Positions 1-9,431 of a DNA stretch of 64,000 nucleotides are shown here, one piece after another (the first letter of the stretch is position 1; each line of letters begins with the position of its first letter). Source of the DNA: Planctomycetota bacterium (GTDB lineage Bacteria; Planctomycetota; UBA1135; JACQFD01); the NCBI GenBank assembly GCA_016792805.1, contig JAEUHX010000060.1, forward strand, positions 27,760 to 91,759, written 5' to 3'. The translations under genes and the position numbers were made by a program. The notes below the pieces were generated by a model. The model was given only the letters and a program-made list of their open reading frames with translations. It was not told where the DNA came from and made no database searches.

Positions 1-1
1 C

Positions 2-2269
2 GTCGACGCGGCCGACCGCGCGCGGGCCCAGGATGCCGCGCGCGCGGCGATGGACGCGCTCCCTGCGCACGTGGAGCGGTCGGTCGTCGTCATGGGCGGC
101 AGCGAAGCCTTCCGAGGTGAGCGCACAAAACGCGTGCAGGGCTCCTCGCTCTCCGCGGCCCTTGAGTGGGCGGCTTTGGAGATCCCGGAGGGTCGGCGTG
201 GATCTATTACGATTCTCAGCGATGGCGCCTCGACGGATCGGCATTTCGACGATGCTTGCTCCGATTTGCAGGAGCGCGGCATACCTGTTCATATTGTGAA
301 GCTTTCGCGCGCGCGGATGCCTGCGACCCCGGCATCGATCACATGCGCGCAGGATCTGCGGGCGGGCCATTCGGCGTCGATCCAAATCGAGCTTGTGGGC
401 TTTGGCAAGAATGTGCGCGTTCTCCTCGAAGGGCCAACCGGCGAGCTTGCTTCGGCGGAGGGCATTCGCTGCGATGGGCACACCGTCGTTTCTCTTGAGA
501 TCGAGCCGCCGACGCCCGGATTTTTGAAGCTCAAGGCGCGCGCGTCGAGCGCGACTGAAACGGTCGAAGCAACTTTTGGTGTTTATTCGCCCTTTGAAGT
601 GTTGTATCTCGGCGGGCGCTCCGCGGGCGGCGCGGCCCGCGTCGCCGCGGCCCTCGGCGCGGGGTTCCATCTCCAGGAGCGCTCGGCGACGGACGGACCG
701 GAGCCGCTGCCGATTCAACAATTCGACCTCGTAATGCTCGACGATGCGCCGGCCTCGGCGCTGCCCGATGAGCTGGAGTCGGCGCTCGTTGCGGCGGTGC
801 GAGACGGCGGCGTGGGGCTTTTCGCGAGCGGCGGCGAGGCCGCCTTCGGGCCGGGCGGCTGGGCGGAGTCACCGATCGCGGCCGCACTTCCTGTGGAGTG
901 CATCCAGAAGGAGGAGAAGCGCGATCCGAGCACGACGCTCGTCGTGATTATTGATACATCCGGCTCCATGGGCGGCGAGCGGATCCAGCTCGCCAAGGAG
1001 GTGGCGCGGCTTGCCATGGGGCGGCTCCTGCCCCATGACAAGGTTGGAATTGTGGAGTTCTATGGCGCGAAGCGCTGGGCCGCACCGATACAGCCGGCTT
1101 CCAACACCATCGATCTCCAGCGCGCCATCAACCGGATGGATGCCGGCGGCGGCACAGTGATCCTGCCGGCGATCGAAGAGTCGTTCTATGGATTGCAGAA
1201 CGTACAGACACGGTATAAGCACGTCCTGATTCTGACCGACGGAGGAGTGGAGAACGGTGCCTTCGAGCCGCTCCTACGGCGGATGGCCGAGGAGGGAATC
1301 GCCGTGTCGACAGTGCTCGTCGGTGCGGAGGCCCACAGTGAGTTTCTTGTGAACTTGGCGAACTGGGGGAAGGGGCGCTTTTACTCCGTCCCCGATCGGT
1401 TCAATCTTCCCGAGATCCTCCTGAAGCAGCCGAGCAGCTCGCGACTTCCCGCCTACAAGCCGGGGAAGTTCAACATTACGGCGCGGGGCGGACGCGGCTG
1501 GTGGGGCGCCATCGACCGCACCAAGCTCGCCGAGGTGGCCGGATATGTGGAAACTATTCCAGTTCCCGGAGCGGAGGTCTTGCTCGAAGTCGCCACGACC
1601 CGCGATCCGCTCCTCGCGACCCGCATGTTCGGGGCCGGCCGTTCGACGGCACTTATGACCGAGCCGGCGGGCCCGGGCACGGAGCCCTGGCGGTCGACAC
1701 CCGAGTATTCACAAATGCTCGCTCGCATACTCGCTCGAACGGCTGGAGAAGGGCGCGCTCCCTTCGCGCTCGAAGTCGAGCGTCGCCGCGGAGATGTGAT
1801 ACTGCGCGCCGTGCGCCGAAAGGCGGGTGCGGAGCGGCCGCTCGCGAAGCTCCTTCGCAACGGCCCGCAGCCACAGTCGGAGTTCCCGATGGAGGAGATC
1901 GCCCCCGGCATATTTGAGGGAAGAGTTTTTGTGGGTGAGACAACCGACGCATTGTTTGAGGTCTCCGCGGCGGGGGATGGGCGACGCGGAATTCAGCGAG
2001 CGGGCTGCGCGGCACGCGCTGATCAGTTGGCGGAACTCGCGGTCCCGGAGGATCTCGGGCTCGATCTCGATCGGTTGGCGGCCGCAACGAAAGGTGACAT
2101 TTTGCAGATCGAGGGCGTTCCGGTCCGCGCACCGCGGGCCGGAGGTCCGCAGCAGCCGCGCACCGTGCTCCAGCTCGCCTCGGTTGTATGGATTCTTGCC
2201 ATTCTTGTCTTCCTCGCGGAAGTGTTCTATCGGCGCCGGGATGTCCTGGACGCGGGGGCTTCGCTGTGA
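2..2269 (+). CDS. VWA / GATase-like membrane protein, 5' partial
   Basis: The reading frame is open to the window edge, so the N-terminus is missing. Numbered from the first in-window Met (position 50), residues 1-85 look like the end of a first VWA-like fold (ITILSDG). Residues about 183-285 resemble the glutamine-amidotransferase-like module seen in these proteins (FDLVMLDD, then GGEAAFGPGGW). A canonical VWA MIDAS motif, DTSGSMGG, sits at about 302-309. A single membrane helix lies at about 713-731, followed by a basic tail, so the bulk is probably outside the membrane. Its stop overlaps the start of the next gene (GTGA), which implies translational coupling to the giant TPR protein. Proteins of this type often sit beside MoxR/DUF58/BatA genes; that upstream context is outside the window. 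The substrate is unknown. The VWA domain probably mediates metal-dependent protein-protein contacts. Confidence 0.85.
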   Translation, partial: VDAADRARAQDAARAAMDALPAHVERSVVVMGGSEAFRGERTKRVQGSSLSAALEWAALEIPEGRRGSITILSDGASTDRHFDDACSDLQERGIPVHIVKLSRARMPATPASITCAQDLRAGHSASIQIELVGFGKNVRVLLEGPTGELASAEGIRCDGHTVVSLEIEPPTPGFLKLKARASSATETVEATFGVYSPFEVLYLGGRSAGGAARVAAALGAGFHLQERSATDGPEPLPIQQFDLVMLDDAPASALPDELESALVAAVRDGGVGLFASGGEAAFGPGGWAESPIAAALPVECIQKEEKRDPSTTLVVIIDTSGSMGGERIQLAKEVARLAMGRLLPHDKVGIVEFYGAKRWAAPIQPASNTIDLQRAINRMDAGGGTVILPAIEESFYGLQNVQTRYKHVLILTDGGVENGAFEPLLRRMAEEGIAVSTVLVGAEAHSEFLVNLANWGKGRFYSVPDRFNLPEILLKQPSSSRLPAYKPGKFNITARGGRGWWGAIDRTKLAEVAGYVETIPVPGAEVLLEVATTRDPLLATRMFGAGRSTALMTEPAGPGTEPWRSTPEYSQMLARILARTAGEGRAPFALEVERRRGDVILRAVRRKAGAERPLAKLLRNGPQPQSEFPMEEIAPGIFEGRVFVGETTDALFEVSAAGDGRRGIQRAGCAARADQLAELAVPEDLGLDLDRLAAATKGDILQIEGVPVRAPRAGGPQQPRTVLQLASVVWILAILVFLAEVFYRRRDVLDAGASL

Positions 2270-5200
2270 TCGCTCTTTTGTGGTTTGTCGTCGCCGGCTT
2301 GAGTGGGGCGCCGTCCTTCGCAGCTCCATCGCTGTCGCCGGCTGCTCCGACTGTGAGGCAAGAGGGAGCGGCGGAGCTCTCTGCGCCGATCACCGCGGAG
2401 CTTCGAAAGCACCTCGAGACTCCGCCCGCGCCTGCTGCGTGGATCGATCTTCTGCGGGAGGCTCTCGCGGCGGAGGGTGATTCCGATGCCTTCCTTGCGG
2501 CGCTGAGACGAGCGTCCACCGACCCAGCGGCCTCCGACACGGCGAAGCGCGCGGCGCTCGAAGGGCTCGCCTGGTGCTACCACGCGGAGGGCAGGCTCCC
2601 GGAGGCGCTCACCAGCACCGATGGCGTGCTCGCTCTCGGCAAGCGGGCGGACCTTCTGTTGCATCGGGCGCACCTGCTGGACGCCCTCGCGCGCGTTGAG
2701 GACGCGATCGCCGCGTACGAAGAGGCCGGTCGAGAAGCCATCGATCGAGAGGCGAGAGCTCACTGCCAAATTCGCAAAGCCCTGCTCGAGTCTCAGAAAT
2801 CGGAACGGAAAGGGTTTGTCGCGCCTGCATCGAAGCCGGCGGGGGCGGCCGCGAGCCAGCCGGCGGCGCTCGACTCGGCGCTCTATCGATGGTGTTTCGA
2901 GCCAGATGTGGACGCCGAGGTTCGCAATCGCGCTGCGGTGGTGCTCGCCATGCTTGGGCGCCACCGGGAGGCGATTCGTCTGTATGCATCGACGGGAGAA
3001 GGCACCGATCGATTCAAGCAGGAGATCCGGCTCGCGGAGTGGGCGCTCTCCGCGCAGGCTCCGGCGGAAGCGCAGGAGCATGCCTGGAGAGCGCGCGGGG
3101 AGGCGGCGCTCAAGCGCGATCGGCTCTATGCGCTGACGGTGCTCGTGGAGGCCCATCGGGCGGACGATTCCATTCCGAAGCTAATCGAGCGATTTGCTGC
3201 AGAGCAATCGCTCGACGCTGAGTCGAGAAAAGTATGGATCGATCTGTTGCGGGAGACCTCGCGCGTCGACGAGGCGATGGCGCTCTTCGAAGGCGGCGGG
3301 CGCTCGGAATTCACTGTGGAGCAGCGCCGCGAACTGCTGGAGATGTGTCGGGAGGCGGGCCGTCTCGAGGACCTCGAAGCCACTTATCAAAAGATGATTG
3401 AGGCCGAGCCCGACCGCGTCGAATGGCGCGAGGGTTTGAGCCGACATTATTTGGAACGCGGGAAGCGGGACGAGGCGCTCGCAGTGTGGCGCGGAGTGGA
3501 GGAGAGCAAGGCCGTGCTGCCGATCCTCGAAATGGCGCGGGCGGCGGCGAGCCTTGGGCTCGATGAGCGCGCGCGCGAGCTGGCCGAGCGGTGCACCACT
3601 GTGACGGATGGGATGATCCCGGCGCGTCTCTTTCTGTTTGATCTCGATCTGCGACGCGGACGCGCCGAGCAGGCGCTTGCACAATTAGAGCGGATCGACA
3701 AGGAGGCGGATCCGAAGTCACCGGCGCGCATTCAGCTCTCGGAGGCGTTCGAGCGCGTCGGCGCGAAGCGGCGCGCTGCCGATGTCCTGTTGGCCGTGCG
3801 GGACGCGCGGGGCGGGGCTGAGGCGGAAGAGGACTTGGAGATGCGGCTCGCGTGGCTTCTGTCGGAGGTCGGCGAGGAGAAGCGCGCCCTGGAGATGTGG
3901 CAACATCTGTGGCGCCGCGTGAGCACGATACCCCGGCGCAGGCAGGCGGAGGACCGCCTCATGGCCGTTGCGTCGCGGCTCGGGGTCCTCGCCGAGATCG
4001 CCGTCGACCTCGAGGAGCGGCTGCTCGAAGGCAAAGCCGATGACCGCGAGGCGGGGCTCCTCACTCGTCTGTATACAAAAGTGGGCGATCCTGCGAGCGC
4101 CGCGGAGATCATCGAGGAGCACCTGAAGCAGAAGGGGAGCGCCGAGATTCCCATGCTGGAGGAAAAGGCGCGCATCTACCTCGGCGGCAAAGATTATTAT
4201 AACTTCGAGCGTATCGTCCGAAAGCTCGTGGAGATCGATCCGGAGAGCAAGCCGGACCGGCTCCGGCAGCTCGCCATGAGTCAGCTCGAGCGCGGCCGCC
4301 CGCAGGAGGCGCGGGAGGTGCTGCGGCAGCTTGCACAAATTGAGAATCCGTCGGACACCGCTGAATTCGAGGCCGGCGTGCTCGCGCTGGCAAATCTGCA
4401 CGCGGAAGCGGCCAAGGCTTACCGTCGAGGCCTTGCCCGGCACCCCGAGAGAATTGATGTCTACCTGCTGTTGGCCAATACGCTCAAGGCTCTCGGCAAG
4501 ACGGATCGCGCCGTCGGGATCTTCCAATATCTCGCAGAGACGGCGGACAAGGATGACCTCTTCACGATTGCGATTGACGGAATATTGAATATGAACGCGA
4601 AGGAGGGCGTGCTCCGCTGGGCTCGGCGGGTCGCCTTCGAACGCATCGCGCGGCGCCACGATAAGATGTATCTTTATCACCTTGTGTCGGATCTCTCGGA
4701 GGATCTCGAGGACCGGCCAGGGATGCTTCGCGCGCTCGAAGCCTCGCTCGCGATCGCCGGCGAGCAGCGCGGCTCCGTGCTGCGGGAGCTCATGGATATC
4801 TCCCGGGGCAAAGATGACGGCGCGTACATGATTATCAATGGCGTCGTCCAGAGGCAGCGGCGCGGCGGAGACGACGGCCGTCGGCTCGCCTATGGGCGGA
4901 GGCTGATCGGTCTTGGGGATCTCGTGCCGCCTCAAGTGTATCTGGAGCTCGGAGAGGGATTTCTTGCAACAGGCGACGTGGCGAGCGCGTCGCGCGCGTT
5001 CTCCATGGCGCGGGATGTCCCCGACTATGCTGCATTCCAGCGGCAGGTCGGTCGTTCGTTCGAATCGCAATCGTTCGCCGTGAGCGCGCTTGAAGTGTAT
5101 GAACGCGCGATCGCGAGCCAGGGGCTTGATCCGAGCCTGATGCTGAAAGTGGGGGAACTCCACGAGCAGCTTGGGCGCGATGGGCGCGCGTGGGAATTGT

Positions 5201-8200
5201 ACTCTCATGCCGCAGAGATCCTGCTTGCACAGCACGCGCTCTCGGGCGCCCAGGCGAAGAAAGAGCGCGCGCCCGGTGAGGAGTTTGAGTGGATTCCAAA
5301 GAATGAGAATGAGTACGACCGGATCTTCCCCGGCGTCTTTGCGGGATTGCTCGCGGTGGCGCAGGAGGATCAGGCCCGCGCGCTCTTCGATCGGCAGAGG
5401 GCTCTGCTCCTCGGGGATCTAAAGGCCCTGCCGCCGCTCAAGGAAGGGGAGGGCGGGCGCAGGCTGGACACGCTCCCGCGCGTTCGCGAGCGTGCTGGAT
5501 TCTTGAGGAAGCTCGCGCTTCGCATGGGCTGGGTCGCGCTTGCCGAGGAGGCCGATCTCGCCCTGCTCGCGGAGATGCCCGAGGACGGCGATCTCCTCGA
5601 TGCGGCTGTCGATTCGCGTGTTCTTCGGGGCTTCGAGGCGGCGGCCGTTGCTTTGTTGGAAAAGTGCACCGTTCCCGAGGAGAAGAAGAGCAAGGTTCTT
5701 GCGCGCCTCGGCCGTGCTCAGGGCGAGCCCACGCGCGGCCTGCTTCCGCTGCGCGATGTGGTGGCGCGGCTGACTCCGCTGCTCGCAGAGGGCGACGATT
5801 CGAGAGTCAAGATTCTGCTCCGCAGCGCTAGGCTCACGGAGAGCAGTCCGGAAGATTTACCTTTCCTGCAGCTGCTCGTCTCCGCCGCGATTTTCGTGCG
5901 CGACGAGGCGTCGGTTTCCGCGCTGACGAGCTTCGCGATTCGCGCAACGGTGCTTCACTCAAAGAGCTGGGAGGATCGGTCGCGGATACGCGCGCTTCTC
6001 TCACGCGCCAAGAAGGCGGTGAGCGCGGAAGCCTACGGCGTTCTCCTTGACACATTTGTGAATCTTGTCGCCGAGAAGGAAGCACGGTTCCAGGAGTATC
6101 AATGGGATCTGTTGGAACTTCAGGAGGAGGCGGGTCGCCCCCTGCTCGGCGCCGATGTCGTGCGAAAGCGTATGGAGGAATGCGCGGCGAAGACCCCCTG
6201 GGCCGTCGCGACGCTGGTTCGCCTGATGCCGGGAGGCGCGCGTGCGGCGGCGCTTCGGTCGGCCTGGGGCAAGGTGCCTGCGGCGGAGAGGGCTTCGATC
6301 GTCGTCGACATGCTGGCCGGCTGCGACCGCTACGATACGGAGGCGTTCAAAGACGTTCTTTGTGAACTCTTCGCGGATTCACTGAAGTCGGTCGACAGCA
6401 TCGATTCGATTGGCTACTCGCTCGACGGGATCGCCGAGAACGAGCACGCCGGGCGGCCCGTCATTTCGGCGGTGCTCCGCGAGATCGAGAAGAAGTGGCC
6501 CGACGAAGTGATTGTCGCCTGCTATCGCGGCAAGCTCCAGTGCAAGGCCAAGGATTTCGACGGAGCGCTGGTTACATTGCGCGCGCTGGCGCCGAAAGTC
6601 CCGACGGAGCCCAATGCATACGCATTCCGCACGGCTTTCAGTGCATTTCTGGAATCTTTCGAGGAGAAGTATCTGCCCGCCGTCGGCGAGGCACTCGAAG
6701 CTCTTCCAGATTTGCCCGACGATAGCCCCCTTCTGTATCCCGTCCAGCGAGTTCAATACAGAATGGGAAAGGAATCCGAGCTTCGGCGGAGGCTGGAAGA
6801 GAAGTCCCTCGCGAATCCCGAGAATAAGAAGATCCTAAAAAACTTGCTCAGCGTCCTCCAGCGTTCGGGCTCCATGCGAGAGCAGCTGAGCGTCCTGGAG
6901 CGGTTGCGCTCTCTGGAGCCCGAGAATGACAATCTCTCAGAGCAGATCCAAGGGCTTTGGACTCGAATGCAACATCCGGTGCGTGCGTTGACGGAGAAGC
7001 GGCTGCGAGAGCAGCGAAAAGTGACATTGCCGAAGCCGTCGACGCCGGGCAAGAAGCTCGCGCCGGCTTCCATTCCAGAGGTAGCCAAGGCTGTAAAGGA
7101 GGCGCGCTTCGACGATGCGCGTGCGATTTATCGCCGCACGTGGCGTCGCTACCAGCAGGAGGACTCCAATCGATATGTGATCTACGGCTGGAGCGGCGTG
7201 GCTCCGATGTGGCCGGAGGAGTCTCTGGATCCGGATCCGAAGGCGGAGCTTCGCGCGCGCGGCGGCCTTCTGGGACTCGACTTCTCGGAGCGAAGGCTGG
7301 ACGAGGCGCCCAAGAGGCGGCGTCGTTCGGTGCATGAGGCGCTTGCGGATCTTGAGTTCGGCGGTGACGAGCTGTGGCGTCAGGCGCGTTCGCTCGAGGA
7401 CACGGCGCTGCAGCACGCGCGCTCGATTCTGGTGGGCTTACAGAAAGCTCAATCGCGAACGCAGGGACTCGAGGCTGCGCGCAATCGGTGGGCGGCCGCG
7501 GTTCGCTCCGGGGCCGCCAGCCTGATCGACCGCGCATTGTTGCTTTCCTATCTTGAGGATCACGCGGAAGGTCTCACGCAGGAGGACCGCACCGTGCTCG
7601 CCGATCTCGCGCTCTCGATTCATCCGATGGACAGCCAGCGCATGCGCGGTTTGGCTCGGCTCTATGCGAAGCTTGGCGACCGTCCGAGGGCGAAGGCGCT
7701 GCTTCGATGGTGCAGCACTCTCTCGACGGGCCGCCGCTGGTTTTATGGTGAAGAGCAGAGCGAGGAGGACTCGACGACGCTCGAATCATTGGTGAGAGAG
7801 GTCCTCCGGCTTCTGGATCGGCCGAGTGCCCTGGAGGCGCTGGACGCGATCCTCGGTACACCCGGTGAGGAGTCCGAGCAGGATTTCTACTTCGGTGAGG
7901 ACGACGGATCCGATGTCCTTGCGATTCGAGTGTGGACCGAGCTTCTCGCGCCCAGGGATGCGCTGGCGAAGTGTGGTGATCGCGTTCAGCGCGTGTTGGA
8001 CCCGAAGCAGGGGCTCCGCCGATCGGCGGCGGCTTGGGCAGCTAGGTTACTCATCCGAAATGGTGATTTTGACCGAGCGACCCGAGCCATCGAAATCGCC
8101 CTGTGCAAGCTCGAAGCCGATCAGGTGAAGCTCGATCCGCGCTTTGCGCGCTCCGCGAGCTACCTGCTGGAAGCACGCAATATGGACCTTGTGACGCTCG

Positions 8201-8805
8201 CGGAGCTGGTTCCGCTGGATCTGGCGCCCGGAGTCGACGGCGGCGCGTGGCGTCGGAAGTGGCTGGAGCAGCTCGGACAATGGGCTGAGAAGAAACGGAT
8301 TCTGGAAGATACTTATCTCGACGGGCTCGTCACGCTCGCAGTTCGCGGGCGGCTGGCGGGTGACGTCGAGACGGCGCGTGAAGCTATCGCGCGCTACGAG
8401 AAGAAGTGTGGCAACTCGAGCTGGCGACGCCTCATGCTTGCGGATCTGTTGCGTGAGGACGGCCGCGAAGCGCAGGCGCAGTCGATTGAGGAGGCGCTTC
8501 TGGCGGAGGGCGTGCTTCCGAAAGGACGGCTCACAGATGTTCTCGATCGTATTGCCAAGGCGCGCGGAGACGGCGCCGCGGCGGAGGTTGCGGCGCTCGC
8601 AGCAGAGTGGACCGCCGCGCCGGAGCTTCTCGAGTGGCTGCGCGACACCTGCCGCCGGCTTGGCCGCACGGAGGACGAGGCGCGCTGGGAGCAGGCGCGC
8701 CTCGACGCCGCCGCTGCGGCGAAGGAGCTGGGGCTCGAGAAGTGGGGAGTGCGCCCCGGATCCGCCAAGCCGGCTTCGGCGCCAGCGTCTCAGCCGGCGC
8801 GGTGA
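2266..8805 (+). CDS. Giant exported TPR-repeat protein (2179 aa)
   Basis: I start it at GTG 2266, which overlaps the upstream TGA (GTGA). From there the protein opens with a clear signal peptide (VIALLWFVVAGLSGAPSFAA), whereas starting 78 nt upstream puts an unlikely Cys-rich leader in front. Nearly the whole length is helical repeat with TPR spacing (A..LG....A...Y..A and variants), interrupted by short Ala/Pro/Ser linkers such as ASKPAG near residue 190 and a C-terminal tail ending PASAPASQPAR. Such linkers are common in planctomycete exported proteins. No catalytic motif is visible. A scaffold or assembly role in the periplasm, together with the coupled VWA membrane protein, is the simplest reading, but the partner and function are unknown. 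The length is far beyond ordinary TPR proteins. Confidence 0.88.
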   Translation: MIALLWFVVAGLSGAPSFAAPSLSPAAPTVRQEGAAELSAPITAELRKHLETPPAPAAWIDLLREALAAEGDSDAFLAALRRASTDPAASDTAKRAALEGLAWCYHAEGRLPEALTSTDGVLALGKRADLLLHRAHLLDALARVEDAIAAYEEAGREAIDREARAHCQIRKALLESQKSERKGFVAPASKPAGAAASQPAALDSALYRWCFEPDVDAEVRNRAAVVLAMLGRHREAIRLYASTGEGTDRFKQEIRLAEWALSAQAPAEAQEHAWRARGEAALKRDRLYALTVLVEAHRADDSIPKLIERFAAEQSLDAESRKVWIDLLRETSRVDEAMALFEGGGRSEFTVEQRRELLEMCREAGRLEDLEATYQKMIEAEPDRVEWREGLSRHYLERGKRDEALAVWRGVEESKAVLPILEMARAAASLGLDERARELAERCTTVTDGMIPARLFLFDLDLRRGRAEQALAQLERIDKEADPKSPARIQLSEAFERVGAKRRAADVLLAVRDARGGAEAEEDLEMRLAWLLSEVGEEKRALEMWQHLWRRVSTIPRRRQAEDRLMAVASRLGVLAEIAVDLEERLLEGKADDREAGLLTRLYTKVGDPASAAEIIEEHLKQKGSAEIPMLEEKARIYLGGKDYYNFERIVRKLVEIDPESKPDRLRQLAMSQLERGRPQEAREVLRQLAQIENPSDTAEFEAGVLALANLHAEAAKAYRRGLARHPERIDVYLLLANTLKALGKTDRAVGIFQYLAETADKDDLFTIAIDGILNMNAKEGVLRWARRVAFERIARRHDKMYLYHLVSDLSEDLEDRPGMLRALEASLAIAGEQRGSVLRELMDISRGKDDGAYMIINGVVQRQRRGGDDGRRLAYGRRLIGLGDLVPPQVYLELGEGFLATGDVASASRAFSMARDVPDYAAFQRQVGRSFESQSFAVSALEVYERAIASQGLDPSLMLKVGELHEQLGRDGRAWELYSHAAEILLAQHALSGAQAKKERAPGEEFEWIPKNENEYDRIFPGVFAGLLAVAQEDQARALFDRQRALLLGDLKALPPLKEGEGGRRLDTLPRVRERAGFLRKLALRMGWVALAEEADLALLAEMPEDGDLLDAAVDSRVLRGFEAAAVALLEKCTVPEEKKSKVLARLGRAQGEPTRGLLPLRDVVARLTPLLAEGDDSRVKILLRSARLTESSPEDLPFLQLLVSAAIFVRDEASVSALTSFAIRATVLHSKSWEDRSRIRALLSRAKKAVSAEAYGVLLDTFVNLVAEKEARFQEYQWDLLELQEEAGRPLLGADVVRKRMEECAAKTPWAVATLVRLMPGGARAAALRSAWGKVPAAERASIVVDMLAGCDRYDTEAFKDVLCELFADSLKSVDSIDSIGYSLDGIAENEHAGRPVISAVLREIEKKWPDEVIVACYRGKLQCKAKDFDGALVTLRALAPKVPTEPNAYAFRTAFSAFLESFEEKYLPAVGEALEALPDLPDDSPLLYPVQRVQYRMGKESELRRRLEEKSLANPENKKILKNLLSVLQRSGSMREQLSVLERLRSLEPENDNLSEQIQGLWTRMQHPVRALTEKRLREQRKVTLPKPSTPGKKLAPASIPEVAKAVKEARFDDARAIYRRTWRRYQQEDSNRYVIYGWSGVAPMWPEESLDPDPKAELRARGGLLGLDFSERRLDEAPKRRRRSVHEALADLEFGGDELWRQARSLEDTALQHARSILVGLQKAQSRTQGLEAARNRWAAAVRSGAASLIDRALLLSYLEDHAEGLTQEDRTVLADLALSIHPMDSQRMRGLARLYAKLGDRPRAKALLRWCSTLSTGRRWFYGEEQSEEDSTTLESLVREVLRLLDRPSALEALDAILGTPGEESEQDFYFGEDDGSDVLAIRVWTELLAPRDALAKCGDRVQRVLDPKQGLRRSAAAWAARLLIRNGDFDRATRAIEIALCKLEADQVKLDPRFARSASYLLEARNMDLVTLAELVPLDLAPGVDGGAWRRKWLEQLGQWAEKKRILEDTYLDGLVTLAVRGRLAGDVETAREAIARYEKKCGNSSWRRLMLADLLREDGREAQAQSIEEALLAEGVLPKGRLTDVLDRIAKARGDGAAAEVAALAAEWTAAPELLEWLRDTCRRLGRTEDEARWEQARLDAAAAAKELGLEKWGVRPGSAKPASAPASQPAR

Positions 8806-8821
8806 AACAGTTCGTCGAGAT

Positions 8822-8860
8822 CTGCGGAACTCGCCGCGCCAAGACTGACCCACGCCCTAT
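8822..8860 (+). repeat. 39-bp dispersed repeat, copy 1
   Basis: This segment begins CTGCGGAACTCGCCGCGCC and continues through AAGACTGACCCACGCCC. It recurs in inverted orientation at 51267-51305 with two differences, and in shortened form at 51461-51489 and 46155-46181. All copies are intergenic. Confidence 0.8.
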
Positions 8861-8954
8861 TCGTTGCCATCGCACATCCATGAAGGCACGGACATGTAAG
8901 AACGTTCAAATACCCGCGCGGCGCTTAGGATCGCGCAAAACTGTAAACTGTGCG

Positions 8955-9010
8955 GTAGGGCGGGCATCGCCCGCGATGATCCGGCGGCGCATGCGCCGCC
9001 GGATGAAGAG
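8955..9010 (+). repeat. Intergenic hairpin module A
   Basis: Order: GTAGGGC, a hairpin GCGGGC-ATC-GCCCGC (8960-8974), then a perfect 26-bp palindrome at 8979-9004 centred on GCGCATGCGC, then GGATGAAG. The same order recurs at 9155-9212 and in a diverged form near 46050. Confidence 0.75.
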
Positions 9011-9050
9011 CCCTGGCACGGCTTCAAGACCCGCAACCCAACCGCCACCG

Positions 9051-9100
9051 CGCGGGGCAAGCCCCGCGGAGATTGTTCGGCGCGAGCGCTGACCTTACGG
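9051..9100 (+). repeat. Hairpin plus conserved TTCGGCGCG flank
   Basis: A perfect 8-bp stem (CGCGGGGC-AA-GCCCCGCG, 9051-9068) is followed by TTGTTCGGCGCGAGCGC and a GACC-TACGG tail. The identical hairpin and a near-identical tail occur at 45921-45966, with further tails near 46114-46140. Confidence 0.75.
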
Positions 9101-9154
9101 CACGGAATTGTGTGAGTGCGTTCTGAATTCGCACCGACGATTGCGTTCCCAGTC

Positions 9155-9212
9155 CGTAGGGCGCGGGCATCGCCCGCGACGATCTCGTGCGCGCATGCGC
9201 GCGCGGATGAAG
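9155..9212 (+). repeat. Intergenic hairpin module B
   Basis: Second copy of module A about 200 bp downstream: GTAGGGC, stem CGCGGGC-ATC-GCCCGCG (9162-9178), GCGCGCATGCGCGC, then GGATGAAG. The stems differ in sequence but keep their pairing, which suggests the structure matters or that the element spreads as a unit. Confidence 0.72.
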
Positions 9213-9431
9213 GGAGGCGTATGGGAAATTGTGCATAAATGGGAACTCTGTATCGCTCCCCGCCGCGTCTGGGGGGAGTCTCTTCGGAGCGGGCGTGCAC
9301 AGCTCGGCTGAATGACGCAGCCGACCACTTATGTCCCGATTCGACGGCGTCTTCTAGGCCGCCTCGATGCAAGAAATGCTTCGTGCGAAGCGCTGCGACT
9401 TCTGAAAGGAACCCATGAAACTGGATACTCG

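Larger units (their letters stand above)
8806..9431. other. Non-coding gap rich in palindromic repeats
   Basis: About 620 bp between the TPR gene and a convergent gene. I see no credible gene; the short open frames here are shadows. It holds one copy of the 39-bp dispersed repeat (8822-8860), two copies of a hairpin module (8955-9010 and 9155-9212) and a further hairpin with a conserved flank (9051-9100). Confidence 0.7.

Noticed and set aside
3718..5235. 505-codon minus-strand open frame inside the giant TPR gene
   Set aside because: The + strand keeps TPR periodicity through the same region; the antisense product looks like a shadow and has no recognisable motif.
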